From assembly GCA_002295925.1 (NCBI GenBank), contig DBGO01000022.1:62001-126000 (forward strand): a stretch of 64,000 nucleotides of DNA. Reading direction: 5' to 3'. This document shows, piece after piece, positions 17,404 to 25,943 of the stretch. The position numbers and the translations under genes are program-made. This DNA is from Flavobacteriales bacterium UBA852 (lineage in GTDB: Bacteria; Bacteroidota; Bacteroidia; Flavobacteriales_E; Vicingaceae). The notes below the pieces were generated by a model. That model was not told the origin of the DNA and searched no databases. It saw only the letters and a list, made by a program, of their open reading frames with translations. Position 1 is the stretch's first letter, and the number at the start of each line of letters is the position of its first letter.

Positions 17404-18588
17404 ATGAAAACCTTTGAAATTATCATAAAAACATCTTTCGGACTGGAAGAGGTTTTAATAAAAGAACTGGAAAATGCCGGATACGAAAATGTGAAAAAAC
17501 TTAACCGTGCCGTACAAGTGAGTGGAACACTCGAAGATGTTTACCGGTTCAATTATATTTTGCGCACAGCGAATAAAATATTGCTTCCGGTAGCCGAATT
17601 TAAATTCAAAAATGAAGAAGATTTATATAAGAAAACCAAATCTGTGTCGTGGGAAAATTATTTCAGCAACGACAAAAGTTTCAAAATAGATTTTACAGTT
17701 TATTCCGATTTAATAAAAAACACACAATTTGCTGCACTAAAAGTAAAAGATGCCATTGTTGACCGTTTTAGAGAAGAAACCAACAAAAGACCGAATGTAG
17801 AAAAACTCAATCCTGATGTGAAAATAAACCTGCACATCAGTGATGATAAATGCACTTTAAGTCTTGATAGTAGCGGTGAACCATTATTTAAACGCGGATA
17901 TCGTTTTAGAGGTGGCGAAGCACCTTTGAAAGAAGATTTGGCTGCAGGCATCATTCTTTTATCCGAATGGGATAAACAAACCACATTTTATGATTTGTTT
18001 TGTGGTTCGGGAACATTATTGATTGAAGCAGTAATGATTGCTACCAATACACCGGCAGGTTATTTCAGGCAAATTTTTGGCTTTCAAAATTGGTTGAGTT
18101 ATGATGAAGACTTGTATAACCGAGTAAAAAATGAAGCCGACAGTAATATTACACCTACAAAAGTGAAATTTTATGGCGTAGAACGTAACTTGCAACAAAT
18201 TCGATTGGCCCGTACCAATGTTCAACAAGCCGGGTTTATCAAAAACATCAAACTTATTCATTCCGACTTTTTGCAGTTCGAGCCCGATACAGGAACAGGT
18301 TATATTGTGTCAAATCTTCCTTTTGGTGAGCGATTAACCGAATTGGAACAAAACGAATTAAACGATATGTATCAAGACTTGGGTACTTACCTCAAACACC
18401 ATTGCGTAGGATTCGGTGCCGCTTTGTTTTCTTCCAATAAAGAAGCCGTAAATCATATCGGCTTAAAGCCAAAAAGAAAATATAAATTGTTTAACGGAAA
18501 AATTGAAGCAACTCTTTATTTATACGATTTATATCAAGGCAGTTTGAAAGACAAAGTAAAAGAAGATGAAATAAAGACAAATTTTTAA
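17404..18588 (+). CDS. THUMP-domain class I RNA methyltransferase (RlmL/YpsC family)
   Basis: A 394-residue SAM-dependent methyltransferase. Residues about 1-160 hold the ferredoxin-like and THUMP RNA-binding domains (FGLEEVLIKELENAGY at the start), then the Rossmann methyltransferase with the FYDLFCGSGTLLIEA SAM-binding motif and the catalytic SNLPFG motif at 303-308. This [ND]-PP-[YF]-type site is characteristic of base N-methylation, and the YpsC/RlmL group makes m2G in 23S rRNA. The target is inferred from family only. It starts 8 bases after the gldB stop and is likely cotranscribed. Confidence 0.85.
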   Translation: MKTFEIIIKTSFGLEEVLIKELENAGYENVKKLNRAVQVSGTLEDVYRFNYILRTANKILLPVAEFKFKNEEDLYKKTKSVSWENYFSNDKSFKIDFTVYSDLIKNTQFAALKVKDAIVDRFREETNKRPNVEKLNPDVKINLHISDDKCTLSLDSSGEPLFKRGYRFRGGEAPLKEDLAAGIILLSEWDKQTTFYDLFCGSGTLLIEAVMIATNTPAGYFRQIFGFQNWLSYDEDLYNRVKNEADSNITPTKVKFYGVERNLQQIRLARTNVQQAGFIKNIKLIHSDFLQFEPDTGTGYIVSNLPFGERLTELEQNELNDMYQDLGTYLKHHCVGFGAALFSSNKEAVNHIGLKPKRKYKLFNGKIEATLYLYDLYQGSLKDKVKEDEIKTNF

Positions 18589-18625
18589 AATAATCACTAA
18601 TTTTAGCGACATTAAAAAATAGACT

Positions 18626-20266
18626 ATGGCTAAAAAACAAGATTTGAATTTTAATAAAAACGAAGATGTCAATAAATTATTGGTTGCCGATTTGCGCAGA
18701 AAATTAGATGAAGTGGCATTAGGTGGCGGAAAAAAGAAAATTGAGAAACTTCACGCCAAAGGAAAACTTACGGCACGCGAACGTATTGATTATTTGTTGG
18801 ATAAAGACAGTGAAAGAATTGAAATAGGCGCATTGGCAGGATACGGAATGTACGAAGAGCATGGTGGTTGCCCTTCGGGTGGAGTTGTAGGGGTAATAGG
18901 TTATGTAAGCGGAAGGCAATGTATAGTAGTGGCCAATGATGCCACCGTAAAAGCCGGGGCATGGTTTCCCATAACCGGAAAAAAGAACTTACGCTTGCAA
19001 GAAATTGCCATGGAAAACAAATTGCCCATAATCTATTTGGTGGACAGTGCCGGTGTTTATTTACCTATGCAAGACGAAATTTTTCCCGATAAAGAGCATT
19101 TTGGACGAATTTTCAGAAACAATGCCATTATGTCTTCCGAAGGCATTACACAAATTGCAGCTATTATGGGTAGTTGTGTCGCAGGCGGAGCATATTTACC
19201 TATTATGTCCGATGAGGCGATGATTGTTGATAAAACAGGAACGATATTTTTAGCAGGTTCTTATTTGGTGAAAGCGGCTATTGGCGAAGACATCGACAAT
19301 GAAACGTTGGGTGGAGCAACTACCCATTGTGAAATTTCGGGGGTTACCGATTATAAATGTATAGATGATAAAGACTGTTTAGACCGTATTCGTCGTATAA
19401 TGGATAAAATTGGTGATTATGAAAAAGCCGGATTCAACAGAGAAGAGCCCAAAGCACCCAAAGAAAAGCAAGAAGAAATTTACGGTATTTTGCCTGATTC
19501 GCGTGAAAAACCATACGACATGCGCGAAATTATCAAACGATTAGTGGATGATTCTGAATTTGATGAATACAAAGCGCTTTACGGAAAAACCATTATCTGC
19601 GGATATGCCCGTATTGACGGTTGGGCAGTTGGAATTGTAGCCAATCAACGCTTAATGGTGAAATCTAAAAAAGGAGAAATGCAATTCGGCGGTGTAATTT
19701 ATTCAGATTCGGCGGATAAAGCTGCACGTTTTATTATGAATTGCAACCAAAAGAAAATACCATTGGTGTTTTTGCAAGATGTTTCAGGGTTTATGGTGGG
19801 TTCACGTTCCGAGCATGGCGGAATTATCAAAGACGGAGCAAAAATGGTAAGTGCACAAGCCAATTCGGTTGTGCCTAAATTTACCGTTATTGTTGGAAAT
19901 TCTTATGGTGCCGGAAATTATGCCATGTGTGGTAAAGCTTACGACCCGCGGTTAATTGTTGCTTGGCCATCGGCTCAATTGGCGGTGATGAGCGGTGCTT
20001 CGGCAGCCAAAACATTGTTGCAAATTGAAGTAGCTTCGCTAAAAGCACGAGGCGAAGAAATTACAAAAGAACGGGAAGAAGAGTTGTATAACAAAATTAA
20101 AAACCGTTACGACGAGCAAATTTCGCCTTATTATGCTGCTGCACGTTTATGGACAGATGCAATAATCGACCCTTTGGAAACCCGCAAATGGATTTCTATG
20201 GGAATTGAAGCGGCAAATCATGCGCCTATTACCAAACGATACAATGTGGGCGTAATTCAAACTTGA
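18626..20266 (+). CDS. Acyl-CoA carboxylase beta (carboxyltransferase) subunit, MCC-beta-like
   Basis: A 546-residue carboxyltransferase of the biotin-dependent acyl-CoA carboxylases. The two crotonase-fold halves are visible: the N-half with KAGAWFPITGKK and GSCVAGGAYLP, and the C-half with LQDVSGFMVG, GNSYGAGNYAMCG and AWPSAQLAVMSG. The sequence around YLPMQDEIFPDKEHFGRIF most resembles methylcrotonyl-CoA carboxylase beta. The biotin carboxylase/biotin carrier partner is not in the window, so the acyl-CoA substrate cannot be fixed. Cytoplasmic. The 3' end overlaps the convergent 2-hydroxyacid dehydrogenase by 10 bases. Confidence 0.87.
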   Translation: MAKKQDLNFNKNEDVNKLLVADLRRKLDEVALGGGKKKIEKLHAKGKLTARERIDYLLDKDSERIEIGALAGYGMYEEHGGCPSGGVVGVIGYVSGRQCIVVANDATVKAGAWFPITGKKNLRLQEIAMENKLPIIYLVDSAGVYLPMQDEIFPDKEHFGRIFRNNAIMSSEGITQIAAIMGSCVAGGAYLPIMSDEAMIVDKTGTIFLAGSYLVKAAIGEDIDNETLGGATTHCEISGVTDYKCIDDKDCLDRIRRIMDKIGDYEKAGFNREEPKAPKEKQEEIYGILPDSREKPYDMREIIKRLVDDSEFDEYKALYGKTIICGYARIDGWAVGIVANQRLMVKSKKGEMQFGGVIYSDSADKAARFIMNCNQKKIPLVFLQDVSGFMVGSRSEHGGIIKDGAKMVSAQANSVVPKFTVIVGNSYGAGNYAMCGKAYDPRLIVAWPSAQLAVMSGASAAKTLLQIEVASLKARGEEITKEREEELYNKIKNRYDEQISPYYAAARLWTDAIIDPLETRKWISMGIEAANHAPITKRYNVGVIQT

Positions 20267-21204
20267 TGTTGATGTTTAAGCCAATTTTCAATTTTTTCGG
20301 CTAAAATATCGGATAATTTAAAATAAGATTCAACAGTCCAGCCGGCAACATGTGGCGTAAGCAAAACATTGTCGGCTTGGCTTAAATATTGAAAATATTC
20401 ATCGGTTTCCAATTGTTCAAACGAACTTTTTTCATATTCCAATACATCGAGGCATGCGCCCAAAATTTTACCGCTTTTCAATCCTTTGACCAATGCTTGG
20501 GTTGAAACATTTTTACCGCGTGCCGTATTGATTAAATAAAAAGGATTTTTCATTTTACGAATAAAATCATCATTTACGTAGTGCAATGTTTCTTTGGTTT
20601 GCGGCAAGTGTAAACTGATGATTTGTGTTTGTTCATAAATTTCGTCAAGACTACATTCTTTAATGAAATGATTACCAAAATGCTGTTTATATTTGTCGTG
20701 AGCCAAAACAGTGCATCCAAATCCTTGCAATCTTTTTGCAAAAGCCGTTCCCATTACTCCATAGCCGATAATACCTACAGTTTTACCTTCTAATTCAATC
20801 CCTCTGTTTTTCTCTCGATTCCATTGTTTGTTTTTTACTTCGTAATTGCCTAAACAAATTTTATTGAACAATGTAAGCAACATTCCTACTGCATGTTCGG
20901 CAACAGCGGTGGCATTTCCTTCGGGAGAATTAAAAACCCGGATAGAAAGTTCTTTTGCTGTTTGCAAATCAATATTTTCCAACCCAGAACCTGAACGGGC
21001 AATAAATTTTAGGTTTATTGCTTTTTGCAGAAAATTTTTATCTAAAGGAAAACGGCTGCGTATAACCAGCCCGTAAAAATTCTCTATTTTTTGTTCTATT
21101 TCACTTTTTGATGAATGATAATCGTATTCGCAATCAAATCCTAAAGCTGTGAGTCTTTCGGCTAAAACAGGGTGCACTTCATCTACAAATAAAACTTTTT
21201 TCAT
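20257..21204 (-). CDS. D-isomer-specific 2-hydroxyacid dehydrogenase
   Basis: A 315-residue NAD-dependent dehydrogenase of the SerA/2-hydroxyacid family. It has the dinucleotide-binding GYGVMG motif at 147-152, the catalytic arginine at 229 (INTARGK), the glutamate at about 256 and the histidine at 285 (PHVAGWT). It lacks the C-terminal ACT domain of regulated SerA enzymes. The substrate may be phosphoglycerate or another 2-hydroxyacid; no serC or serB is next to it. It converges on the carboxylase gene with a 10-base overlap of the 3' ends and shows no clear terminator of its own. Confidence 0.82.
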   Translation of the reverse strand: MKKVLFVDEVHPVLAERLTALGFDCEYDYHSSKSEIEQKIENFYGLVIRSRFPLDKNFLQKAINLKFIARSGSGLENIDLQTAKELSIRVFNSPEGNATAVAEHAVGMLLTLFNKICLGNYEVKNKQWNREKNRGIELEGKTVGIIGYGVMGTAFAKRLQGFGCTVLAHDKYKQHFGNHFIKECSLDEIYEQTQIISLHLPQTKETLHYVNDDFIRKMKNPFYLINTARGKNVSTQALVKGLKSGKILGACLDVLEYEKSSFEQLETDEYFQYLSQADNVLLTPHVAGWTVESYFKLSDILAEKIENWLKHQHQV

Positions 21205-21245
21205 ATTGGATTGAATGTTTAGTGAAATTATGAAAGTTTAGCAAA

Positions 21246-22406
21246 TTATTGCACAATAGGATATCGTTCAAACGGAATGTCAGGGTTTATCATAAAACGA
21301 TACGTATGGTATGTGCGGTAACATTTGGCACCCAAGTTTTCCATTAAGTGCAGCATTTTAGGATTAAAATCGCCCACCCAAGTCATTAGAGCCGTATCAT
21401 ATTCGGTTTTTTTGGCAATGGTTTGTTCGGCAAATTTTATCAAAGCACCTTCTACACCTTTACCATGATATTCTCTGTCAACACCAAATACAATTCCAAC
21501 CATGGTATGGGGTTTTACCAGCATTTTTGCAAAAATAAATTTCAGCTTTCCTATAATATTCATATTGCCGTTGACATATTTAAACCACTCGTTCAATTCG
21601 GGAATATTTACATAAAAAGCAATAGGTTTTTTGTTGTGAAATCCGAAAAGAACAATTCGCTTATCCATTATGGGCTTAAGACTTTTAATAATGTTTTTGG
21701 CTGTTCTGATATCCATTGGCTTAAATCCGGCAAATCCGCCCCAGGCACTATTGTAAACGGTTAAAAAGTTTTGTGCAATTTCATCAACACTCATCTTTTT
21801 TACATCACTAAAATGAAACTCGGGGTTGTTAATGATGTTTTGCGCTTTACGGGCAAAAATTTCTTGCACAGGTTCTTTTACGGCACGTTTATACATAAAT
21901 TGCTTGTAATAGACGTTAAACCCGTATTTTTCAAAAAAATCTTGGTAATACGGCGGGTTATAGTTCATTCCATAACTGTTCGGGTCGGTAAAATTTTCTA
22001 CCAATAATCCCCAAAACATATTTTTTTCACCAAAATTTATCGGACCGTCGGCTACTTCCATATCGTGTTCTTTAAGCCAATTGATGGCTGTGTCGAACAA
22101 TAATTTTGCAGCATCGTAATCGTTTATACATTCAAAAAAGCCCAAACCGCCGGTATTATGTTTAAACTGCTTGCTGTATTTAGGATTGACAAAAGCCGCA
22201 ATTCGTCCGATTACTTTTCCGTTTTTTGTAAGCAACCACCGTTTTGCTTTGCCTGTTTTTAATAACGGATTTTTTTTTGGGTCGAAAAGTTTTTCGATGT
22301 CTTGTTTAATGTGGGGAATCCAGTTTTTGTCGTGTGCATAAATATCAAAAGGTAATTTATGAAATGCATTTATCTGCTTTTTTGTTTCAACCGCAACTAC
22401 TTCCAT
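21246..22406 (-). CDS. GNAT-family N-acetyltransferase-like protein
   Basis: A 386-residue protein with a C-terminal GNAT-like fold: the region VDREYHGKGVEGALIKFAEQ has the acetyl-CoA-binding pattern (normally Q/R-x-x-G-x-G/A; here the glycines of GKG are kept), followed by NPKMLHLMENLGAKCYRTYHTY. The N-terminal half is a conserved Bacteroidota domain of unknown role with the FGEKNMFWGLLVENF stretch. I chose the ATG at 22406 (MEVVAVETKKQ) rather than an in-frame ATG nine codons upstream because homologues start at this segment. The substrate is unknown. Confidence 0.72.
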   Translation of the reverse strand: MEVVAVETKKQINAFHKLPFDIYAHDKNWIPHIKQDIEKLFDPKKNPLLKTGKAKRWLLTKNGKVIGRIAAFVNPKYSKQFKHNTGGLGFFECINDYDAAKLLFDTAINWLKEHDMEVADGPINFGEKNMFWGLLVENFTDPNSYGMNYNPPYYQDFFEKYGFNVYYKQFMYKRAVKEPVQEIFARKAQNIINNPEFHFSDVKKMSVDEIAQNFLTVYNSAWGGFAGFKPMDIRTAKNIIKSLKPIMDKRIVLFGFHNKKPIAFYVNIPELNEWFKYVNGNMNIIGKLKFIFAKMLVKPHTMVGIVFGVDREYHGKGVEGALIKFAEQTIAKKTEYDTALMTWVGDFNPKMLHLMENLGAKCYRTYHTYRFMINPDIPFERYPIVQ

Positions 22407-22486
22407 AGATTTTATTTTGGCAAATTTATACAAAAATAGTGTGTCGTAAATTGTAAAAGGAATTTAGGACAAAGTGCGAGAGTTCT

Positions 22487-23569
22487 TTACAATCGCTTTT
22501 CTTTCCGGTTAAAGAAGGTGAGTACACGCAACCCGCCCCGAACAATGTAATAACTAAGGTAATTTCTTATTTTTTTCCAAAAGGGTAAATGTTGTGTGTA
22601 TGAGATGTCAATTTGTTTGCATTTGGGTAAAATAGTATGTGCAAACAACGAGTTGAATTGTTCTATAAATGAATTGTCGTCTAATAAAAAATTAAGCTCA
22701 ATACTTGCGGCATCACTGAGTTTGTTTAGGTTGTAAGACCCAACGGTGATAATTTTATTATCGGTGTAAAGCAGTTTTCCGTGCACCACATTGGGTTGAT
22801 ATTCCAATAACCGAATGTTTTTCTTTAGCATCCAATAATACAGATGTTCCATTGCGTATTTTACAATTTTTACATCAGAAGTTTCACCGGTTAAAAAAGT
22901 GATGTTTACTCCTTTTTTTGCTGCATTTTTTAATTTTCTTCTGAAAGAAAGAGAGGGAATAAAATAAGCGGCAATTATAAGGATGTCTTTTTGTGCTTGC
23001 GAAATAAGCGACTTATAGGTGCGGGAAATTTCAATTTTATTACGGGCAAAATCATTAATGAGTATTTGCGGGGGATAATGCAGTTTTTTGAAAGGTTTTT
23101 TATTAAAAATGAGGGTGCACAATTCTTTTAAAGCTGTTACCATTTCGGTATTGTTTGTTCTTACCATAAAATCCAGCCAGGGCGTATTCAAAAAATATTT
23201 ATCGGCAAGATTAATGCCTCCGGTATATGCAATTTTATTGTCAATGGTAATAATTTTATGGTGTAATCGACGACCGTATTGCCAGTTTTTAAAAGGAATA
23301 ATTTTGTTGAAAAACCGAAAGTGTATGTTGTGTTTATTTAGTTCATTCGTAAATTCTGTTGGCAATTCGTGACTTCCGTAAGCATCGGCAACTACATATA
23401 TTTCTACATTGTTTTTTGCGGCAGAAATGAGTGCATTTTTTATTTTGTTGCCCACAGTGTCGTTGGCGATGATATACATTTGGATATGAATAACCACCTT
23501 TGCCGAATAAATATCTTCAATAATTTGATTCAGCAATTTTTCGCTGCCGATAAAAAGTTGCTCAGTCAT
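22487..23569 (-). CDS. Phospholipase D-like / cardiolipin-synthase-type protein
   Basis: A 360-residue protein of the phospholipase D superfamily with two complete HKD motifs: H103-x-K105-x4-D110 and H263-x-K265-x4-D270, each followed by GG-N or GS-N segments. These form one active site and carry out phosphatidyl transfer or phosphodiester hydrolysis. It resembles cardiolipin synthases, but the N-terminal membrane helices of ClsA are absent, so it is closer to the ClsB/soluble type. The DUF4919 gene lies 6 bases upstream on the same strand, so the two are probably cotranscribed. Confidence 0.82.
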   Translation of the reverse strand: MTEQLFIGSEKLLNQIIEDIYSAKVVIHIQMYIIANDTVGNKIKNALISAAKNNVEIYVVADAYGSHELPTEFTNELNKHNIHFRFFNKIIPFKNWQYGRRLHHKIITIDNKIAYTGGINLADKYFLNTPWLDFMVRTNNTEMVTALKELCTLIFNKKPFKKLHYPPQILINDFARNKIEISRTYKSLISQAQKDILIIAAYFIPSLSFRRKLKNAAKKGVNITFLTGETSDVKIVKYAMEHLYYWMLKKNIRLLEYQPNVVHGKLLYTDNKIITVGSYNLNKLSDAASIELNFLLDDNSFIEQFNSLFAHTILPKCKQIDISYTQHLPFWKKIRNYLSYYIVRGGLRVLTFFNRKEKRL

Positions 23570-23575
23570 ATCAGG

Positions 23576-24280
23576 TTATTCGGTTTCTTCATCAAATTGT
23601 TTAAACGAATTGGATAGGTGATTCAAAGGGAAAAAAACGTTAAAATAAAGCACTTTTATTTTTTCTTTGCGGTTTTTTTGTGCTTTTTTGTCAAAAGTCA
23701 TTACGTCGGTATTCCCAATAAGTTGTTGTTTTTTTACTTGCAGTTTGTATTCGGCAATAATTTCATATTCATCACTGACACGGGTAACCACATAAGCCGT
23801 TTGGATACTTTTTCCGTCTCCACTTGATAAAATTACATCCATCAGATTGTAATAAAGATTGGCCAATTTTCGAGCTTTTTGTTTATTCCCTTCGGCTAAA
23901 TTTGCCACAGCCAAACGAAAAATGAGTCTCATGTTTACGGGATTATCTTCAAAAGCTTTTATTCCGGAGGGTATTGCTTTTTTGAATTTTTCTTTTTTAT
24001 AGAGCTCGTAAAATTTTTCTTCAGTTTGGCTGTTGTAGTAGGGCGAATAATTGCTTTGAAAAACACTGCCATAGTATATGTGTTGATAATCTAGGAAAGT
24101 AAGCGTTGTATCAAATTTTTTAAACCTTTCCAATAAATTTGGGTAGAAAAAAATAGAATTTGAATCGCTTATTTCTCTTTTTATCAAATCAAAATCTACA
24201 TTAGAAATTTTTTGCGCCTGCGTAAACGACAGCGATAAAAGATAAAATAGAATAAGTGTTATGTACTTTAAAACTCTCAT
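23576..24280 (-). CDS. DUF4919 secreted protein
   Basis: A 234-residue protein with a signal peptide (1-22, ending SFTQAQ) and a helical body. The segments DYQHIYYGSVFQSNYSPYY and VFFPLNHLSNSFK match the DUF4919 family, found in Bacteroidota and of unknown function. The middle section (residues about 95-145, NMRLIFRLAVANLAEGNKQKARKLA) looks like TPR helices. It probably resides in the periplasm or on a membrane surface. It precedes the phospholipase D-like gene by 6 bases. Confidence 0.75.
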   Translation of the reverse strand: MRVLKYITLILFYLLSLSFTQAQKISNVDFDLIKREISDSNSIFFYPNLLERFKKFDTTLTFLDYQHIYYGSVFQSNYSPYYNSQTEEKFYELYKKEKFKKAIPSGIKAFEDNPVNMRLIFRLAVANLAEGNKQKARKLANLYYNLMDVILSSGDGKSIQTAYVVTRVSDEYEIIAEYKLQVKKQQLIGNTDVMTFDKKAQKNRKEKIKVLYFNVFFPLNHLSNSFKQFDEETE

Positions 24281-24340
24281 TAATCAAAAATTATGTTTCT
24301 AATATACATAAAACAGTTATTTCGTCAAATTATTTGCATA

Positions 24341-24372
24341 AAAAAGCGGCTAAGAATTTCTTAGCCGCTTTT
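24341..24372 (-). terminator. Terminator of the FKBP isomerase gene
   Basis: A 14-bp stem AAAAGCGGCTAAGA with its complement and a 3-base loop, 24 bases beyond the stop of the minus-strand FKBP gene, flanked by A- and T-runs. Confidence 0.87.
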
Positions 24373-24396
24373 AAAAAAGTTTTTATTAAAGGAAAA

Positions 24397-24828
24397 TTAT
24401 TCCTCTACGTCCACTACTTCAATATCAAAAGTTAATGCTTTTCCTGCAAGTGGATGATTGGCATCTACTGTAAAGGTTTCTTCAGTAACTTCTGTAATTG
24501 TAACCGGAATTTCGTGTCCGTCCGGAGTGCGGCTGATTAATTGCATACCCACTTCAGGTTTAATTTCATCAGGCAATTCAGATTTGTTTACGGTTTGAAC
24601 CAAATCAGGATTTTTTTCGCCATAAGCTTCTTCTACAGGGATAGTTACTTTTTTAGATTCACCTTTTTCAAGACCTAAAACGGCTTTTTCGAAGCCGGGA
24701 ATCAATTGTCCTTGTCCCATTGTAAATTCTAATGGTTCGCGCTCTCTTGAAGAGTCAAAAACTTCACCGTTTTCTAAAGTACCGGTGTAGTGTACTTTTA
24801 CTTTACTGTTTTCTTTTACTTTTGTCAT
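24397..24828 (-). CDS. FKBP-type peptidyl-prolyl isomerase, SlyD-like
   Basis: A 143-residue isomerase that speeds cis-trans isomerisation at proline bonds and acts as a chaperone. The FKBP part (VHYTGTLENGEVFDSS, GQLIPGFEKAVLGL) is interrupted by the insert-in-flap region of SlyD proteins at about 70-125 (PVEEAYGEKNP to DANHPLAGKALTF). The metal-binding His/Cys tail of E. coli SlyD is absent. The start at 24828 is supported by the promoter-like box at 24856-24863: a longer in-frame version starting at 24885 would place that box inside the coding sequence and adds only a hydrophobic stretch without homology. Confidence 0.9.
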   Translation of the reverse strand: MTKVKENSKVKVHYTGTLENGEVFDSSREREPLEFTMGQGQLIPGFEKAVLGLEKGESKKVTIPVEEAYGEKNPDLVQTVNKSELPDEIKPEVGMQLISRTPDGHEIPVTITEVTEETFTVDANHPLAGKALTFDIEVVDVEE

Positions 24829-24855
24829 AACTAAAATAATAAATAATTTAAAATG

Positions 24856-24885
24856 CAAAGTTACGTTAATAACTTTAAAATTCAA
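24856..24885 (-). promoter_or_regulatory. Promoter of the FKBP isomerase gene
   Basis: Minus strand: TTG (24885-24883), 19-base spacer, TAACTTTG (24863-24856) followed by CA. This is an essentially ideal Bacteroidota -33/-7 promoter, 28 bases before the chosen ATG. Confidence 0.68.
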
Positions 24886-24908
24886 ATGTTTTTAGGACGT
24901 TTTTACAA

Positions 24909-25943
24909 TTAATTAACATTTGCTTGTTGTAAGTTTTTTTCCCATTTCCAAGCAGAGAGCATCATATCATTCAAATTGTATTTTGGTGTCCAATTTAAAA
25001 CTTTTATAGCTTTTTGGTTATTGGCATAAATGGCAACCGCATCGCCCGGTCTTCTGGGACCATATTCGTAATTGAGTTTTTTGCCGGTTACTTTTTCAAA
25101 TGCATCAACCACTTTTTTTACCGAAACACCGTTTCCGGTGCCTAAATTAATGACATCATATTGCGGGAAGTTTTTATCATTCATTAGTTTTTGCAAAGCC
25201 AACACATGAGCGTGAGCAATATCGCTTACGTGAATGTAATCGCGAATGCATGTACCGTCTTTGGTTGGATAGTCATTACCGAAGATAGTCAGTTTCTCGC
25301 GAATGCCAATAGCTGTTTGGGTAATAAATGGCACTAAGTTGTTGGGTACGCCAATTGGCATTTCACCCAATTTTCCGGTGGGATGTGCACCTACAGGATT
25401 GAAATATCTTAATGCAATGGCTTTTTGGTTTGGGGATATTTTTAAAAAATCTTGTAACATTCGCTCGCCAATTTGTTTGGTATAAGCGTAAGGCGATTCG
25501 GCTTTGGGCAAAGGAGTGTCTTCTGTTACGGGCAGTTTATCGATATTTCCATAAACCGAACAAGAAGAACTGAAAATAATATTGGGAACATTGTATTTTT
25601 TAGCCAATTTAAGCATGTTTACCAATGATTCTATATTGTTGTGGTAATATTTCAAAGGTTTTTCTACCGATTCGCCAACAGCTTTGTAGGCAGCGAAATG
25701 AATAATGCCTGAAATATCGCGGTTTTCTTCAAAAATTTTTTCTGTTTGTTCAAGATTACAGAGGTCAACGTTGTAATTTTTTACATCTTTTCCGGTAATT
25801 TCTTTAATTCTGTCAAAAGTATCTTTCGAAGAGTTGGAAAAATTGTCAACTGAAATTAAATTAGTAAAATTGTTTTCGATTAAATCGACAATGGTATGCG
25901 AACCAATGTAACCTGCGCCGCCTGTAATTAAGATTTTACTCAT
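24909..25943 (-). CDS. galE: UDP-glucose 4-epimerase
   Basis: Interconverts UDP-glucose and UDP-galactose (or the N-acetyl forms). The 344-residue extended SDR enzyme has the NAD-binding GGAGYIG at 8-14 and the catalytic Y152-x3-K156, with a Ser-rich SSSCSVYG strand before it. It stands at the edge of the polysaccharide locus and may supply its galactose-type donor. The start (MSKILITGGAGYIG) is canonical and its ATG overlaps the ATG of the divergent gene in the tetranucleotide CATG, so the upstream signals lie inside the neighbouring gene. Confidence 0.94.
   Translation of the reverse strand: MSKILITGGAGYIGSHTIVDLIENNFTNLISVDNFSNSSKDTFDRIKEITGKDVKNYNVDLCNLEQTEKIFEENRDISGIIHFAAYKAVGESVEKPLKYYHNNIESLVNMLKLAKKYNVPNIIFSSSCSVYGNIDKLPVTEDTPLPKAESPYAYTKQIGERMLQDFLKISPNQKAIALRYFNPVGAHPTGKLGEMPIGVPNNLVPFITQTAIGIREKLTIFGNDYPTKDGTCIRDYIHVSDIAHAHVLALQKLMNDKNFPQYDVINLGTGNGVSVKKVVDAFEKVTGKKLNYEYGPRRPGDAVAIYANNQKAIKVLNWTPKYNLNDMMLSAWKWEKNLQQANVN

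Noticed and set aside
22407..22433. Longer start of the GNAT-like gene
   Set aside because: Nine extra codons without similarity; the second ATG begins the conserved part.
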